Below the pieces are notes generated by a model. That model did not search any database, was not told the DNA's origin, and saw nothing but the letters and a program-made list of their open reading frames with translations. Source: Piscirickettsiaceae bacterium (GTDB lineage Bacteria > Pseudomonadota > Gammaproteobacteria > Nitrosococcales > Methylophagaceae). Taken from it: a DNA stretch of 64,000 nucleotides. The stretch lies in contig JABSQN010000001.1 in NCBI GenBank assembly GCA_013215825.1, positions 1-64,000 on the forward strand. The letters are read 5' to 3'. The first letter of the stretch is position 1; each line of letters begins with the position of its first letter. The position numbers and the translations under genes were made by a program. Below, in pieces: positions 55,910-64,000 of the stretch.

Positions 55910-56946
55910 TGAGTGCGAATGATAAAAAGCAGGATGTGGCGAAAGAAGTAATCGCACAAGATGATGCTGTAAAAACAAACAAAGCTGCGACACAGACATT
56001 ATTATGGCTGGCAATCATCGTATTAGTTGCTCTGCTGGCGAGTTTGTTTTGGTTTGTGCAACAGCAACAAATACAAACAACGGCATTGATCCAACAATCA
56101 GATCATTCGGCACAATTTAATCAAGATCTAGCTCAACTTAAGCAATCATTAAGCCAGGAAATTGCTACGGCTAATAGCCGCTTGGATGAGATGAATACAG
56201 CCGACGAGAACTTTGATAATAAAATAGATAGTTTGGTGAAAAGTCATCAATTAACCAATGATGATGTTTTACGCACATGGCGCTTGGCGAAGGTTGAATT
56301 TTTATTACAAGCGGCAAATCAACAAGTATTGCTGGCGGCAGATATTGAAAATGCTAGAACGGCATTGGTTCTTGCTGATCATGAGCTAAAAGAATTGGCT
56401 GATCCTAGAATGTATCAATTACGTGGATTGATTGCCGATGAGCAGCTTGCTCTAGCTTCTGTTGCTAAAGTCGATATTGAAGGCATGTCTATTCAGTTAC
56501 AAAGTGCGCTGGATAATGTTGATGACTTAACGGTGTTGATGGCGGCAGAATTAGCAGCGGATGATGTGAGTGATACCGAAACCATATTGCCAGAAGGCTG
56601 GCAGTCAGCAGCATCACAAGCTTGGAATGAAGTTAAATCATTGGTAGTGATTCGTCATCAACAAAATGGTGCGGCGGCGGTGTTGGTGCCAGAACAGCGT
56701 TATTTCTTGTATCAAAATCTGAAATTAAAGTTAGAAAGTGCCCAGCTTGCATTATTATCAGGCAATACATTGGTATTTAAAGCGAATTTAGCATCAGCAG
56801 AACAATGGTTACAACAGTATTTTGTGGGGGATGATCGTGATGCGATGATCGTGATAGTGACGGGCTTGCAAATGGAATCGATCACGGTTGAAATACCTGA
56901 TATTTCGGCATCATTAGTTTGGATTCAGCAAAAAGGTAATCAATAA
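55906..56946 (+). CDS. hemX: HemX (putative uroporphyrinogen-III C-methyltransferase-like membrane protein)
   Basis: 346 aa with one membrane helix (about 28-50, TLLWLAIIVLVALLASLFWF) and a long coiled-coil/helical periplasmic part. HemX proteins follow hemD in many gammaproteobacteria; despite the old annotation, a methyltransferase fold is not visible. The segment EVKSLVVIRHQQNGAAAVLV followed by PEQRYFLYQNLKLKLE is typical of the family. Translationally coupled to both neighbours (ATGA with hemD, TAATG with hemY). Confidence 0.9.
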   Translation: MMSANDKKQDVAKEVIAQDDAVKTNKAATQTLLWLAIIVLVALLASLFWFVQQQQIQTTALIQQSDHSAQFNQDLAQLKQSLSQEIATANSRLDEMNTADENFDNKIDSLVKSHQLTNDDVLRTWRLAKVEFLLQAANQQVLLAADIENARTALVLADHELKELADPRMYQLRGLIADEQLALASVAKVDIEGMSIQLQSALDNVDDLTVLMAAELAADDVSDTETILPEGWQSAASQAWNEVKSLVVIRHQQNGAAAVLVPEQRYFLYQNLKLKLESAQLALLSGNTLVFKANLASAEQWLQQYFVGDDRDAMIVIVTGLQMESITVEIPDISASLVWIQQKGNQ

Positions 56947-58157
56947 TGAAAATGTTGGTTGTCATTGCAATTGGGTTAATAGCTAGTGCGGGCTTAATAT
57001 GGCTGGCTGATTTTGAACCTGGTTTTGTCTTGTTACAGTATGGTAGTTGGAGTTTGGAAACATCGCTTATCGTATTTTCAGTGGCATTTTTATTGCTGGT
57101 GGTCGCAAGCTATTTATTTTTAAGAAGTTTCATATTCATTCAGCAAGCACCGAAAAAATTAGCTGTTTGGCAATTAGCGAGACGACAACATCGTGCGGGA
57201 GAAGCATTAACACGCGGTCTTATTACCTTGGAAGAAGGGCGATGGGCAGAGGCCGAGCGCATATTAATCCGTTATGTTGGTAATAGTGAAACACCGTTAT
57301 TGCATTATTTGGCGGCGGCGAGAGCGGCACAAAAACAAAAAGCTTCTGATCGGCGTGATAATTATCTTCGATTGGCGCATGAGACAACCGCCGGTGCTGA
57401 TATTGCAGTAGGCGTGGTGCAAGCTGAGTTGCAGTTAGCGGCTAATCAAAAAGAGCAGGCTTTAGCGACGCTACAGCATTTACGAGAGGTTTCTCCGAAG
57501 CATCCTTATGTGTTGCAGTTATTGCAGCAACTTTATTCGGATATGAATCAATGGCAGGCGGTGCAAGATGTGTTGCCGGATTTACGAAAACAACATGTAT
57601 TGCCACCATCGGATGTGAAAGCATTATCAACAGATGCGACAGTGGGGCAATTACAAATAGCATTAGATCGTCGTGATTGGGCTGATATAGAGTCTATTTG
57701 GCAGAAGTTATCCAATAAAGCACGACAAACAGAAGAATTACTTAATCTTTATATTTTAGGTTTGATTCAACAAGGAGAGCTAGGACCTGCGACTAGCTTG
57801 ATTGAAGGGTATTTATCTAAGCAGTGGAGTGATTCTTTAGTGTATCAATATGGTGTTATTTTACATGGTGATAACCTTCTTAAGAATTTAGCTACCGCTG
57901 AAAAATGGTTAAAAAATCGTGAAAACAATCCATGGCTCTTATTAACATTAGGTCGCTTAGCTCTGGTAAATAAACTGTGGGCAAAGTCTGAAGAATATTT
58001 ACGATCTAGCCTTGATAATGGACCTAGGGGAGAAACGTATCAGGTGTTGGCTGACGTATTAGTTGCTGATGGTAGGCATGAATTAGTTGCGGATATATAT
58101 AAGCAAGGCTTAGATATTATGCTGCAACAAGAACAATTATCTGTTCGAAATAATTAA
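56946..58157 (+). CDS. hemY: HemY (TPR-containing haem-biosynthesis-associated membrane protein)
   Basis: 403 aa. Two N-terminal membrane helices (about 3-20 and 38-60), then HemY N-terminal region and tetratricopeptide-like repeats (about 95-395). Not a protoporphyrinogen oxidase despite the shared name with Bacillus HemY. It overlaps hemX by one base (TAATG) and completes hemCDXY. The exact biochemical role is not established. Confidence 0.9.
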   Translation: MKMLVVIAIGLIASAGLIWLADFEPGFVLLQYGSWSLETSLIVFSVAFLLLVVASYLFLRSFIFIQQAPKKLAVWQLARRQHRAGEALTRGLITLEEGRWAEAERILIRYVGNSETPLLHYLAAARAAQKQKASDRRDNYLRLAHETTAGADIAVGVVQAELQLAANQKEQALATLQHLREVSPKHPYVLQLLQQLYSDMNQWQAVQDVLPDLRKQHVLPPSDVKALSTDATVGQLQIALDRRDWADIESIWQKLSNKARQTEELLNLYILGLIQQGELGPATSLIEGYLSKQWSDSLVYQYGVILHGDNLLKNLATAEKWLKNRENNPWLLLTLGRLALVNKLWAKSEEYLRSSLDNGPRGETYQVLADVLVADGRHELVADIYKQGLDIMLQQEQLSVRNN

Positions 58158-58169
58158 AAAGTAATCAAT

Positions 58170-59906
58170 ATGAGCGGAGCAGGAACTAACTACCTTTTTG
58201 ATATATTGGCATTATTATTAGCCACCGTTATCATTGTGCCATTTTTTCATGCTATTCGTTTAGGTGCTATTTTAGGTTACTTAACGGCTGGAGCAATTCT
58301 TGGTCCTTGGGGTTTAGGAATTATTACTGAGCTTGATGAAATTCGTCATTTAGCTGAATTTGGCGTTATTTTCTTATTATTTATTCTAGGAATAGAACTC
58401 AAGCCTGATAAGTTATTACAAATGTGGAAGATGGTTATTGGCCTAGGACTGGGGCAACTATTAATTACTGCAGCCATACTTTTTGCCATTGCAATGAGCT
58501 GTGGACTTTCATCAAGTGAAGCCATTGTTGTGAGTTTTGCGCTTACCTTATCCTCCACTGCATTCTGTTTGAAGTTGTTATCTGAGCGTGGAGGTATTTC
58601 TACGGTTATGGGCCGAATGTCTTTTTCCATCTTATTGTTACAAGATTTGGCTGTTGTTCCGTTATTAGCTTTGGTTTCTTTTTTGGCAAGGAGTGATGGT
58701 GGGGGAGTGGCTACCACAGAGCATAATTATATATATGCCTTTAGCGTTATTATTGCTTTATTGCTGGCTGGACGGTATTTACTTAATCCATTATTGGGTC
58801 GAATTGTTGCTAGTCAAGATCCAGAAGTTTTTATCGCGGTTGCCTTATTGTTGGTATTAGGCGTCGCTTGGATTATGGAGTCTGTAGGCCTATCTATGGC
58901 ATTAGGCGCCTTTCTTGCTGGGATGATGTTGGCTGAATCACATTTTAGACATCAAATCGAAGCAGACATTTTACCCTTTAGGGGAATATTGCTTGGTCTC
59001 TTCTTTATGACGGTCGGTATGGGAATCGATTTTGGTCTGTTGTGGGAGCAGTTAGGTCTTATTGTTTTATTAGCGATGGGACTTATGATTATTAAAGCCT
59101 TAGTGGTCTATGGTTTGAGTAGGATAAGTGGCGCCCGGCATGATATTGCTCTGCAAACAGGTGCTTTGTTATCACAAAGTGGTGAGTTTGGTTTTGTTAT
59201 GTTGGGATTTGCTGCTTTATCGGGAGTTCTGGATGAAACATTAAGTCAGATGATGATATTAATTATTACCCTAACAATGGTCTTTACTCCTTTTGTTGTT
59301 AAGCTTACTAATGTTTGGTTATTGACGTTTTATAAACCTGAATTAACAGTAGAAGACCAGTATGCAGAATTTATTGATGATACTGAAGAACATGTCATTT
59401 TGGCTGGTTTTGGACGAGTAGGCGCAAGGGTCGGTGCGTTATTAGGTTCTGCTGGTGTTCCTTATATTGCTTTAGACTTAAAGCATGAACGTGTAAAAAC
59501 AGCTCGAGAGCAGGGGTTTCCCGTATTCTTTGGTGATGCAAGTAAGGTTAAAGTGTTACAGGCGGCGGGTGCTGATCGTGCCAAAATGCTTGTTATTGCT
59601 TTAGAAGACCCTGATAAAGTAGAAGTTTTGGTCGCTCAGGTTCGTCACTCTTATGCAGAAATGCCCATTCATGCTCGAGCTCGAGATCGTCAGCATTGTG
59701 CAAATTTGATTATTCATGGTGCAACAACAACGGTATCTGAAACGTTAGAAACAAGTCTACGACTAACAGAAGAGGTGCTGCTAGGAAGTGGCGTTGATAA
59801 GGATAATGTAAAACGAGTTATTGAAGAGTTTCGTGATGATTATTACTTGGATGTTGTGAACAAAGTAGCTGAGAAATCAGTTGTTATGGGTGAGTTAAGA
59901 CATTAA
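58170..59906 (+). CDS. CPA2 cation:proton antiporter with TrkA-N domain (KefB/YbaL-like)
   Basis: 578 aa. About 12-13 membrane helices (1-385) of the Na+/H+ exchanger fold with LQDLAVVPLLALV and GAFLAGMMLAES, followed by a cytosolic Rossmann TrkA-N domain (about 403-520) with HVILAGFGRVGARVG. KefB/KefC are glutathione-gated potassium efflux systems; the ancillary KefF/KefG is absent here, so gating and ion are unproven. It starts 12 bp after hemY and ends 1 bp from the convergent zinc-finger gene. Confidence 0.9.
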   Translation: MSGAGTNYLFDILALLLATVIIVPFFHAIRLGAILGYLTAGAILGPWGLGIITELDEIRHLAEFGVIFLLFILGIELKPDKLLQMWKMVIGLGLGQLLITAAILFAIAMSCGLSSSEAIVVSFALTLSSTAFCLKLLSERGGISTVMGRMSFSILLLQDLAVVPLLALVSFLARSDGGGVATTEHNYIYAFSVIIALLLAGRYLLNPLLGRIVASQDPEVFIAVALLLVLGVAWIMESVGLSMALGAFLAGMMLAESHFRHQIEADILPFRGILLGLFFMTVGMGIDFGLLWEQLGLIVLLAMGLMIIKALVVYGLSRISGARHDIALQTGALLSQSGEFGFVMLGFAALSGVLDETLSQMMILIITLTMVFTPFVVKLTNVWLLTFYKPELTVEDQYAEFIDDTEEHVILAGFGRVGARVGALLGSAGVPYIALDLKHERVKTAREQGFPVFFGDASKVKVLQAAGADRAKMLVIALEDPDKVEVLVAQVRHSYAEMPIHARARDRQHCANLIIHGATTTVSETLETSLRLTEEVLLGSGVDKDNVKRVIEEFRDDYYLDVVNKVAEKSVVMGELRH

Positions 59907-59907
59907 A

Positions 59908-60174
59908 TTATCTTAATTGACTGCCTTTACTTCCACCACGGTTATAACCGTGAAGGCTTACTTGTTGTGCATCAAATTCACTTTGGCACGTTACACAAAG
60001 ATGAACTCCTACGATGGCCTTACGTCTAGCTTCTGGAATATCAGTACCACATTCTTCACACTGCTTAAGACTATCACCTGTCGGCAATTGGCTTCGGGCA
60101 CGTTTAATCGCATCATCGACACTCGCATCGATTTGTTCTTGCACGGCACCATCTTTAGACCAACCGCCTGCCAT
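59908..60174 (-). CDS. DksA/TraR-type C4 zinc-finger protein (YbiI-like)
   Basis: 88 aa. Zinc ligands C39, C42, C60 and C63 (CEECGTDIPEARRKA...HLCVTC) match the DksA/TraR C4 finger. The short N-terminal helix lacks the long coiled coil and acidic tip of DksA, so it resembles E. coli YbiI more than a ppGpp co-factor. It starts 2 bp after dnaN and is probably read with dnaA-dnaN. It might bind RNA polymerase; that is inference from the family. Confidence 0.88.
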   Translation of the reverse strand: MAGGWSKDGAVQEQIDASVDDAIKRARSQLPTGDSLKQCEECGTDIPEARRKAIVGVHLCVTCQSEFDAQQVSLHGYNRGGSKGSQLR

Positions 60175-60176
60175 TG

Positions 60177-61280
60177 CTATAGTCGCATGGGCATAACAAC
60201 GTATTGACGTTGCAGTTGCTCACTTTCGGGTGTGATTAATACACTGCTATTGTCATCGCTGAAGACCATTTTTACGTTATCATCAGGAATGGCATTGAGT
60301 AGATCAAGTAAATAGGCATTATTGAAGGCAATTTCTAATGCAGGGCCATCATAATTAACACTAATTTCTTCTTCGGCAGATTCTTGTTCTTGGTTGATAA
60401 CGGTTGCTTTAAAGAGGCCAGGCTCAAGATTAATACGAACGCTACGGTGTTTGTCACTGGATAAAATAGCGGCACGTGATAGTGCTTGTTTCAATAACTC
60501 ACGATCAGCAATAACGATTTTGTCACCACCAAAAGGTAAAACACGTTCATAGTTAGGAAATTGACCGTCTATTAACTTTGATGTGAAATGAAGATCAGGT
60601 AATTCAACCTTAATTTGTTGATTACTAAAAGCGAGAGTCACATTATCATCACTATCATTAAGCAAACGACCTAGTTCTAAAATCGCTTTACGGGGTACGA
60701 TAATATTATTCTTTTCAGTCACTGTACTTGTTGTTGTCAGACTGCCTAATGCTAGGCGATGACCATCTGTGGCTACGGCTCTTAGAATATTATCTTCGCG
60801 CTCTAGCAATAAACCGTTGAGATAATAACGAACATCTTGGCTCGCCATTGCAAAGCTCGTTTCATCTAATAATGATTTTAATGCAGATTGAGGTAAGGTG
60901 ATTTCGTCAATATAATTTGCGCCCTCGCTATCAGGGAAGTCTTCACTCGGTAATGTGGATAGTGAAAATCGACTTTTTCCAGCACGAACAACGGCTTTAT
61001 TATCTTGTGCTTTAAAGCTGATAGTTGCGTCATTAGGAAATGCACGACATATATCAAGAAACTTACGTGCTGAAACGGTTGTTTTACCTTCTTGCTCAAC
61101 AGCAACGGGTAAGGTTGCAATCATTTCCAGCTCCATATCGGTACTGGTCATAGATAATTGGTTGCCATGAGCACGTAATAATATGGTGGATAATATGGGC
61201 AGAGTAGCGCGACGTTCAACAATACTACAGACCAATTGTAGTGGACGAACGATCGTTTCTTGGCTAACGGTAAACTGCAT
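60177..61280 (-). CDS. dnaN: DNA polymerase III beta sliding clamp DnaN
   Basis: Ring clamp that tethers Pol III, 367 aa (366 in E. coli). N-terminal MQFTVSQETIVRPLQLVCSI and C-terminal SVLITPESEQLQRQYVVMPMRL are canonical, including the VMPMRL end that lines the partner-binding groove. It lies 14 bp after dnaA. recF and gyrB, the usual next genes, are absent. Confidence 0.98.
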   Translation of the reverse strand: MQFTVSQETIVRPLQLVCSIVERRATLPILSTILLRAHGNQLSMTSTDMELEMIATLPVAVEQEGKTTVSARKFLDICRAFPNDATISFKAQDNKAVVRAGKSRFSLSTLPSEDFPDSEGANYIDEITLPQSALKSLLDETSFAMASQDVRYYLNGLLLEREDNILRAVATDGHRLALGSLTTTSTVTEKNNIIVPRKAILELGRLLNDSDDNVTLAFSNQQIKVELPDLHFTSKLIDGQFPNYERVLPFGGDKIVIADRELLKQALSRAAILSSDKHRSVRINLEPGLFKATVINQEQESAEEEISVNYDGPALEIAFNNAYLLDLLNAIPDDNVKMVFSDDNSSVLITPESEQLQRQYVVMPMRL

Positions 61281-61294
61281 ATTTATACTCTCAA

Positions 61295-62629
61295 TTAACT
61301 TGATAAGGTTCGAAATAAATTACGGTAATCTTCAGCAATACGGCTGTCTGTTTCTTTCAATTCAGCAATCCTACGGCAGCCATGTAATACGGTTGTGTGA
61401 TCGCGACCGCCAAAAGCATCACCTATTTCAGGCAAACTATGATTGGTTAGCTCTTTTGATAATGCCATTGCAAATTGGCGTGGACGAGCAATAGAGCGGG
61501 TTCGTTTTTTTGATAATAAATCCGAAACACGAATTTTAAAATATTCGGCCACTGTTTTTTGAATACTCTCTAGCGTCACTAGTTTTTGATGCAATGCTAA
61601 TAAATCTTTTAATGCTTCTTGCGCAAGGTCAATAGACAGAGGCTGATTAGTGAAGCGTGAAAAAGCAAGAATGCGTTGTAATGCACCTTCAAGGTCACGC
61701 ACATTAGAACGAATACGTTTAGCAATAAAAAAGGCGACATCTTCAGGCAGGGTGACTAAGTTTTGTTGTGCTTTCTTAATTAAAATAGCGACGCGTGTTT
61801 CAAGCTCGGGTGGTTCGATGGCAATGGTCAGCCCCCAGCCAAGACGAGATTGTAATCGTTCATCTAAGTTTTCGACTTCTTTAGGGAAACGATCACAAGT
61901 TAGAATAATTTGTTTTTGACCTTCAAGCAGACTATTAAAGGTATAGAAAAACTCTTCCTGCGACCGTTCTTTTTTTGCGAAAAACTGAATATCATCAATC
62001 AGTAAGGCATCCGCACTGCGATAGTGCGCTTTGAATTTTTCAATCACATTATTGCGCAGAGCCGTGATCATATCTTGCACAAATCGTTCAGAAGACAAAT
62101 ACATTACATTGGCATTTGGATTGTCTTTTTTAATTTGATTGCCAACGGCCAGCATTAAATGCGTTTTGCCTAAACCTGTTCCGCCGTATAGGAATAGCGG
62201 GTTATAACCGCTGGTTCCTGGTGACTCTGCGACATGCATGGATGCAGCTCGCGCAATTTGGTTTGATTTACCTTCGACAAAAGAATCAAAAGTAAATGCA
62301 GGATTTATGGGCGTGCCTTCTGCGGGCTTTGTTATTCTTGCTTTAGATGCGCGAGCCAACACTGGCGCTTCTTTTATTTCAGTTTGATTAGTGCCGACCT
62401 CGATACTTACAACGTTAACAGTACCTTGGCTTAGCGCATGAACCAGTTCAACGATTTTTGTTTCAAGTTGTTCTTGCACCCATGCTTGCACATAAGGATT
62501 TGGCGCTAATAAACGAAGTGTGCTGTCCGATTGAATGGCTTGTAACGGGCGTAACCACGTGTTCAGCTGTTGTGCTGACAGATCACCTTCAAGATGGGCT
62601 AAGCATTTTTCCCATAAGGGTGAAGACAC
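61295..62629 (-). CDS. dnaA: Chromosomal replication initiator DnaA
   Basis: AAA+ initiator, 444 aa. Domain I opens [20 protein letters not shown]. Walker A is [13 protein letters not shown] and Walker [20 protein letters not shown]. Domain IV ends with the DnaA-box reading helix [15 protein letters not shown]. Upstream, a -10 TATACT (minus strand, 62697-62702) with a weak -35 at 62720-62725 may be its promoter. No consensus DnaA boxes (TTATCCACA) were seen in its upstream gap. Confidence 0.98.
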   Translation of the reverse strand: MSSPLWEKCLAHLEGDLSAQQLNTWLRPLQAIQSDSTLRLLAPNPYVQAWVQEQLETKIVELVHALSQGTVNVVSIEVGTNQTEIKEAPVLARASKARITKPAEGTPINPAFTFDSFVEGKSNQIARAASMHVAESPGTSGYNPLFLYGGTGLGKTHLMLAVGNQIKKDNPNANVMYLSSERFVQDMITALRNNVIEKFKAHYRSADALLIDDIQFFAKKERSQEEFFYTFNSLLEGQKQIILTCDRFPKEVENLDERLQSRLGWGLTIAIEPPELETRVAILIKKAQQNLVTLPEDVAFFIAKRIRSNVRDLEGALQRILAFSRFTNQPLSIDLAQEALKDLLALHQKLVTLESIQKTVAEYFKIRVSDLLSKKRTRSIARPRQFAMALSKELTNHSLPEIGDAFGGRDHTTVLHGCRRIAELKETDSRIAEDYRNLFRTLSS

Positions 62630-62696
62630 ATGAACTCCTTTGTTATCAGTTAATTAGGCCCGTTTTTTGCTACTGGCCTACGGCAGGTTGTGGTAT

Positions 62697-62763
62697 AGTA
62701 TAACGTTCATAGCCTGCCAGCTAAAGTTATCTTTATTGCTAAAAATTAGAAAGCTAAAGTTAT
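62697..62763 (-). promoter_or_regulatory. Candidate dnaA promoter with 12-bp direct repeats
   Basis: Plus-strand AGCTAAAGTTAT occurs at 62719-62730 and again at 62752-62763, 33 bp apart (three turns). The first copy overlaps the candidate dnaA -35 (TTTAGC, minus strand), 17 bp from TATACT at 62697-62702. The spacing suggests a regulator binding twice on one helix face. Confidence 0.5.
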
Positions 62764-62786
62764 TAGTGCGTTTTATGACATGACGT

Positions 62787-62816
62787 TTGACTTGTGCTAG
62801 TGAAAAACACTATAAT
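62787..62816 (+). promoter_or_regulatory. Sigma70 promoter of rpmH-rnpA-yidD-yidC
   Basis: TTGACT at 62787-62792, 18-bp spacer, perfect TATAAT at 62811-62816. Start near 62823 leaves about 66 nt before rpmH. Confidence 0.8.
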
Positions 62817-62888
62817 TCCAGCCCTTTTGCTCTTGATGGACTTGTTTTCGGGGCAAATACATAATTTAGTTTTAGTGGAGTTGGTAAA

Positions 62889-63023
62889 ATGAAAAGAACT
62901 TTTCAACCGAGTAATATCAAACGTAAACGTACACACGGTTTCCGTGTTCGCATGGCAACAGTTGGTGGTCGTCGCATAGTTAATGCACGTCGCGCTAAAG
63001 GTCGCTCACGTTTAACAGCATAA
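62889..63023 (+). CDS. rpmH: 50S ribosomal protein L34
   Basis: 44 residues, [20 protein letters not shown] at the start and [10 protein letters not shown] at the end, almost identical to bacterial L34 consensus. GGAG ribosome site 9 bases upstream. It is the first gene of the rpmH-rnpA-yidD-yidC unit and lies divergent from dnaA, the standard arrangement at gammaproteobacterial origins. Confidence 0.98.
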   Translation: MKRTFQPSNIKRKRTHGFRVRMATVGGRRIVNARRAKGRSRLTA

Positions 63024-63050
63024 TCACTTCTATTAAAATAGGAGCATGAC

Positions 63051-63404
63051 TTGGTATCGTTTAGCCGAGACATGAGAATGAACAACCCGAGAGATTATTC
63101 TCGGGTATTTCGCCAAGCTAAGCATACTGGTGGTGGTGGTTTGACGATATTGTCAGTTGAAAACCAAGTTGGCCATCCGCGATTGGGCCTGGCGATAGCA
63201 AAAAAACATCTTAAACTGGCAACGCAGCGCAATCGTTTGAAGCGACTTGTTCGTGAATCATTTCGACACCATCAAGCGTCTTTTGCCAATATTGATATCG
63301 TGGTGTTATCACGACAAGATGTTAAACAGCGAGATATCTCAAAAATAAGAGCGGCATTGGCGAAACATTGGATAACGGTGGTAGCACAATGGGAAAAATC
63401 TTAA
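63051..63404 (+). CDS. rnpA: Ribonuclease P protein component
   Basis: 117-aa basic protein that helps the RNase P RNA mature tRNA 5' ends. RNP box: [20 protein letters not shown] with the RNR core, and VRESFRHH. The start is TTG at 63051 ([19 protein letters not shown]); AGGAG six bases ahead supports it over a nearby out-of-frame ATG at 63046. Overlaps yidD by 16 bp. Confidence 0.95.
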   Translation: MVSFSRDMRMNNPRDYSRVFRQAKHTGGGGLTILSVENQVGHPRLGLAIAKKHLKLATQRNRLKRLVRESFRHHQASFANIDIVVLSRQDVKQRDISKIRAALAKHWITVVAQWEKS

Positions 63405-63625
63405 TCGGGCTCGTTCGAGCTTATCAGCTTTTAATTAGTCCACTATTCGGTGCAAGTTGCCGCTTCCAGCCTACTTGTTCTCACTATATGATAGATGCAA
63501 TCGAGCGTTTTGGTATTTTGAAAGGTATTTGGCTTGGCTTGCGAAGAATTTCACGTTGTCACCCTTGGCATGAGGGTGGTTTAGATCCTGTTCCTGAACT
63601 AAAGAAACATACACACAATGGATAA
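63389..63625 (+). CDS. yidD: Membrane protein insertion efficiency factor YidD
   Basis: 78 aa with start at 63389 ([20 protein letters not shown]), inside rnpA; the seven-codon longer ORF is less likely. The family core [19 protein letters not shown] with its cysteines and [22 protein letters not shown] is complete. It overlaps the yidC start by 8 bp. It aids membrane insertion with YidC (family knowledge). Confidence 0.96.
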   Translation: MGKILIGLVRAYQLLISPLFGASCRFQPTCSHYMIDAIERFGILKGIWLGLRRISRCHPWHEGGLDPVPELKKHTHNG

Positions 63626-64000
63626 TTTTAGAACATTCCTTATTTTTGGTCTTTTGATCGTGTCATTACTATTGTGGGAAGCATGGCAAAATGACTATGT
63701 TCGCCCGCAACAAGCTGCGCAAGCAACAGCGATTGTTTATGATGATTCCTTACCTGCGATTGATCCAGCGAAAAATGACTTGCCTGATATGCCAGTAGCA
63801 AGGTCATTGGACAGCCTACCAGAACTCTCACTGCAGAAATCCACCGTTTCAGCAAACAATATCCATGTGAAAACAGATGTGATGGACTTGCATATTGCGA
63901 CACAAGGTGGTGATATTCATGATTTGGCGTTACTAAAATACCCGGTAGATTCAAGTGCACCTGATATTTCCGTGCAGTTCTTAAATAACACAAATGAACA
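63618..64000 (+). CDS. yidC: Membrane protein insertase YidC (partial, C-terminus off the window)
   Basis: First 127 codons. An N-terminal membrane helix ([20 protein letters not shown]) is followed by a Gln/Ala-rich linker and the start of the periplasmic P1 domain ([20 protein letters not shown] and LLKYP), as in gram-negative YidC. The catalytic membrane core is outside the window. Start ATG at 63618 overlaps yidD. Confidence 0.95.
   Translation, partial: MDNFRTFLIFGLLIVSLLLWEAWQNDYVRPQQAAQATAIVYDDSLPAIDPAKNDLPDMPVARSLDSLPELSLQKSTVSANNIHVKTDVMDLHIATQGGDIHDLALLKYPVDSSAPDISVQFLNNTNE

Noticed and set aside
62630-62888. Possible oriC between dnaA and rpmH
   Set aside because: Right neighbourhood, but no consensus DnaA boxes visible; kept only as a promoter/direct-repeat observation.

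Overview
This window looks like the chromosome of an AT-rich (roughly 40% GC by eye) gammaproteobacterium that can respire and assimilate nitrate. The evidence is the gammaproteobacterial type of narXL-narK1K2GHJI, hemCDXY, nirBD and F-type ATP synthase genes, together with the dnaA/rpmH and mnmG-rsmG-parAB-atp blocks found near replication origins. A Methylophaga-like or related Thiotrichales host would fit, but the sequence does not prove it. No tRNA, rRNA, CRISPR array or transposase was recognised.

Left third (1-32.7 kb, nearly all minus strand): a nitrogen island. Positions 1-11 kb carry a porin, narIJHG (respiratory nitrate reductase) and two nitrate/nitrite MFS transporters, followed upstream by the NarX/NarL two-component system and a TDT/SLAC1-type anion channel. 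Next comes an uptake block: a nitrate MFS transporter flanked by two paralogous PP2C-phosphatase/Ser-Thr-kinase fusion proteins, and a formate/nitrite channel. Assimilation follows: nirB-nirD-phzF-like-diaphorase-nasA. The island ends with amtB-glnK-torF. I read -24/-12 (sigma54) promoters, three good and one weak, with NtrC-like dyads upstream, at four of these units. This suggests one nitrogen-limitation regulon beside a respiratory NarL-controlled unit.

An accessory insert at 20.5-22.2 kb interrupts the island. A decayed copy of the nasA 3' end (frameshift, in-frame stop, lost cluster cysteine) lies on one side and intact nasA on the other. Between them are two small membrane-protein ORFs and a 96-bp attC-like folded site of the kind carried by integron gene cassettes, with no integrase in view.

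Middle (33-47.6 kb, plus strand): lgt, mnmG, rsmG, parA, parB, an unrecognised membrane protein, the complete atpIBEFHAGDC operon with its promoter and terminator, and glmU. Right (47.6-64 kb): degQ and a cbpA-type co-chaperone, a TonB-dependent receptor, a tautomerase-family protein, argH, hemCDXY, a KefB-like antiporter, a DksA-like zinc protein, dnaN, dnaA, and the divergent rpmH-rnpA-yidD-yidC operon (yidC runs off the end). The cbpA/TonB-receptor gap carries a sigma32-type promoter whose start region is covered by a perfect FNR box. Several dispersed palindromic repeats (REP-like and a CACCACAGAGACAC inverted-repeat element) sit in intergenic gaps.
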